NCBI GenBank assembly: GCA_900550825.1
Contig: URTZ01000148.1
Location: forward strand, 1 to 5,053
Direction: 5' to 3'
Origin: an uncultured Collinsella sp.
GTDB lineage: Bacteria > Actinomycetota > Coriobacteriia > Coriobacteriales > Coriobacteriaceae
DNA: 5,053 nucleotides
Shown here: positions 4,772-5,053 of the stretch, piece by piece
Layout of the letters: every line of letters starts with the position of its first letter
Position numbering within the stretch: the first letter of the stretch is position 1
Translations under genes and position numbers: made by a program
The notes under the pieces: generated by a model
Told to the model about the DNA's origin: nothing
The model's input: only the letters and a program-made list of their open reading frames with translations
The model's database searches: none

Positions 4772-4815
4772 TCTCTCCTTTCAAAAACTGAACAGGCAAC
4801 ACCTAAAAGGAGAGA
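4772..4815 (-). promoter_or_regulatory. Hairpin masking the transposase ribosome binding site
   Basis: TCTCTCCTTT (4815-4806 on the mRNA) and AAAGGAGAGA (4781-4772) form a perfect 10-bp stem, extendable by a G-U and an A-U pair. The 3' arm contains the AAAGGAG ribosome binding site, and the stem ends two bases before the ATG. Folding would hide the site and lower transposase translation. An equivalent ribosome-binding-site hairpin is known in the transposase mRNA of IS200, so the mechanism has precedent; its operation here is inference. Confidence 0.7.
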
Positions 4816-4897
4816 AGGAACGCGAAATGCTGAGCCTGTGATCTATTTATATCCAATGAGCGGCAAAAAAGGCCCAGAACGGCAAAATGGCAAAACG

Positions 4898-4945
4898 ATG
4901 TCTGTCCCAAATGAGTGAAAGCACTCATGTAAGTCTGTCCCCAAT
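4898..4945 (-). repeat. Right 48-bp inverted repeat of the element
   Basis: Reverse complement of the left repeat with three differences. The outer 13-mer copy is exact (4933-4945), the inner one has one change (4900-4912), and the hairpin between them (ATGAGTG at 4911-4917, loop AAAG, CACTCAT at 4922-4928) is perfectly paired here, unlike the left copy. Confidence 0.88.
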
Positions 4946-4972
4946 AAGCGGGTAAGCGGGGATAAGCGGGGA
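4945..4972. repeat. Three short tandem TAAGCGGG repeats beside the right end of the element
   Basis: TAAGCGGG occurs at 4945-4952, 4953-4960 and 4963-4970; the last two are each followed by GA. The first copy shares its T with the outer end of the right inverted repeat. This may be host sequence at the insertion junction or slippage; no function is visible. Confidence 0.55.
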
Positions 4973-4997
4973 GATGCAGCGGGCAGATAGTTCTAGT

Positions 4998-5027
4998 TAA
5001 AACGTTTCAGTTTATTGAAGCGTTTTA
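4998..5027. promoter_or_regulatory. Dyad resembling paired LacI-family operators
   Basis: TAAAACGTTTCA (4998-5009) and TGAAGCGTTTTA (5016-5027) are inverted copies with one difference over 12 bp, separated by 6 bp. Each half, TAAAACGYTTCA, has the central CG and A/T flanks typical of LacI/GalR-family operators. An SD-like AGAGGAA follows at 5040-5046, so a plus-strand gene might start just past the right edge. It could alternatively be an AT-rich hairpin; neither strand shows a clean T tract after it, so a terminator is less likely. Confidence 0.4.
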
Positions 5028-5053
5028 GTGTGCCTTTTAGAGGAATCTGACCG

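Larger units (their letters stand above)
3904..4945. mobile_element. Compact IS200-like / RAYT-type element with one transposase gene
   Basis: A 1,042-bp unit is delimited by 48-bp inverted repeats (3904-3951 and 4898-4945) that share 45 of 48 bases, with no similarity continuing on either side. Its only gene is the HUH transposase at 3993-4769. Long bipartite repeats with internal hairpins flanking a single tyrosine HUH transposase fit REP-associated tyrosine transposase (RAYT) units, in which palindromic repeats are the DNA recognised by the enzyme. Classical IS200 ends are hairpins rather than long inverted repeats, so the RAYT reading is preferred. No target-site duplication is seen, as expected for HUH chemistry. 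Whether it still moves is unknown; the ORF is intact. Confidence 0.75.

Noticed and set aside
4881..4897. Tandem GGCAAAAT / GGCAAAAC repeat beside the right inverted repeat
   Set aside because: Two 8-bp units in an A-rich stretch are too short to separate from chance, and there is no counterpart at the left end.
1..5053. CRISPR array, toxin-antitoxin or phage-defence module
   Set aside because: No regularly spaced repeats and no matching small gene pairs; the only accessory DNA is the transposase element.

Overview
The window looks like a chromosomal piece of a moderately GC-rich Gram-positive bacterium, most likely an actinobacterium of the Coriobacteriia (Collinsella-like). That assignment is inferred from codon and GC style, the protein sequences and the use of strong GGAGG ribosome binding sites with intrinsic terminators; no marker here fixes the genus.

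Left two thirds (1-3329, minus strand): the promoter-proximal part of a de novo pyrimidine (UMP) operon, read right to left as pyrR - pyrB - pyrC - pyrK (pyrK runs off the left edge). PyrR is the UMP-sensing RNA-binding attenuation protein. PyrB makes carbamoyl aspartate, PyrC cyclises it to dihydroorotate, and PyrK is the electron-transfer subunit of the dihydroorotate dehydrogenase that oxidises it. The first three genes are tightly packed (a 4-nt gap, then a 17-nt overlap). pyrK follows after a 92-nt spacer that holds two hairpins. The roughly 150-nt leader before pyrR can be folded by eye into three mutually exclusive hairpins: anti-antiterminator, antiterminator, and a terminator with seven U residues. 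This is the arrangement expected for PyrR/UMP transcription attenuation.

Middle (3147-3888): a 451-base divergent intergenic region without a gene holds the pyr leader and promoter on the minus strand, a palindrome, and two promoter candidates on the plus strand. These lead to rpmB, encoding the zinc-type ribosomal protein L28, which ends in a strong intrinsic terminator.

Right (3904-4945): a compact 1,042-bp IS200-like/RAYT-type mobile element lies just behind the rpmB terminator. It encodes one HUH tyrosine transposase (minus strand) between 48-bp inverted repeats that match at 45 of 48 positions. Each repeat contains two copies of a 13-mer (ATTGGGGACAGAC) around a small hairpin. The transposase ribosome binding site lies in a perfect 10-bp stem, suggesting translational self-restraint. 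Beyond the element (4946-5053) there is no gene, but there is a run of short TAAGCGGG repeats and a 12-bp dyad resembling paired LacI-family operators, probably belonging to a gene outside the window.

The most interesting items are the fully readable pyr attenuator, whose PyrR recognition loop departs from the Bacillus consensus, and the transposase element with its bipartite repeats and masked ribosome binding site. I found no evidence for an entirely new multi-gene system.
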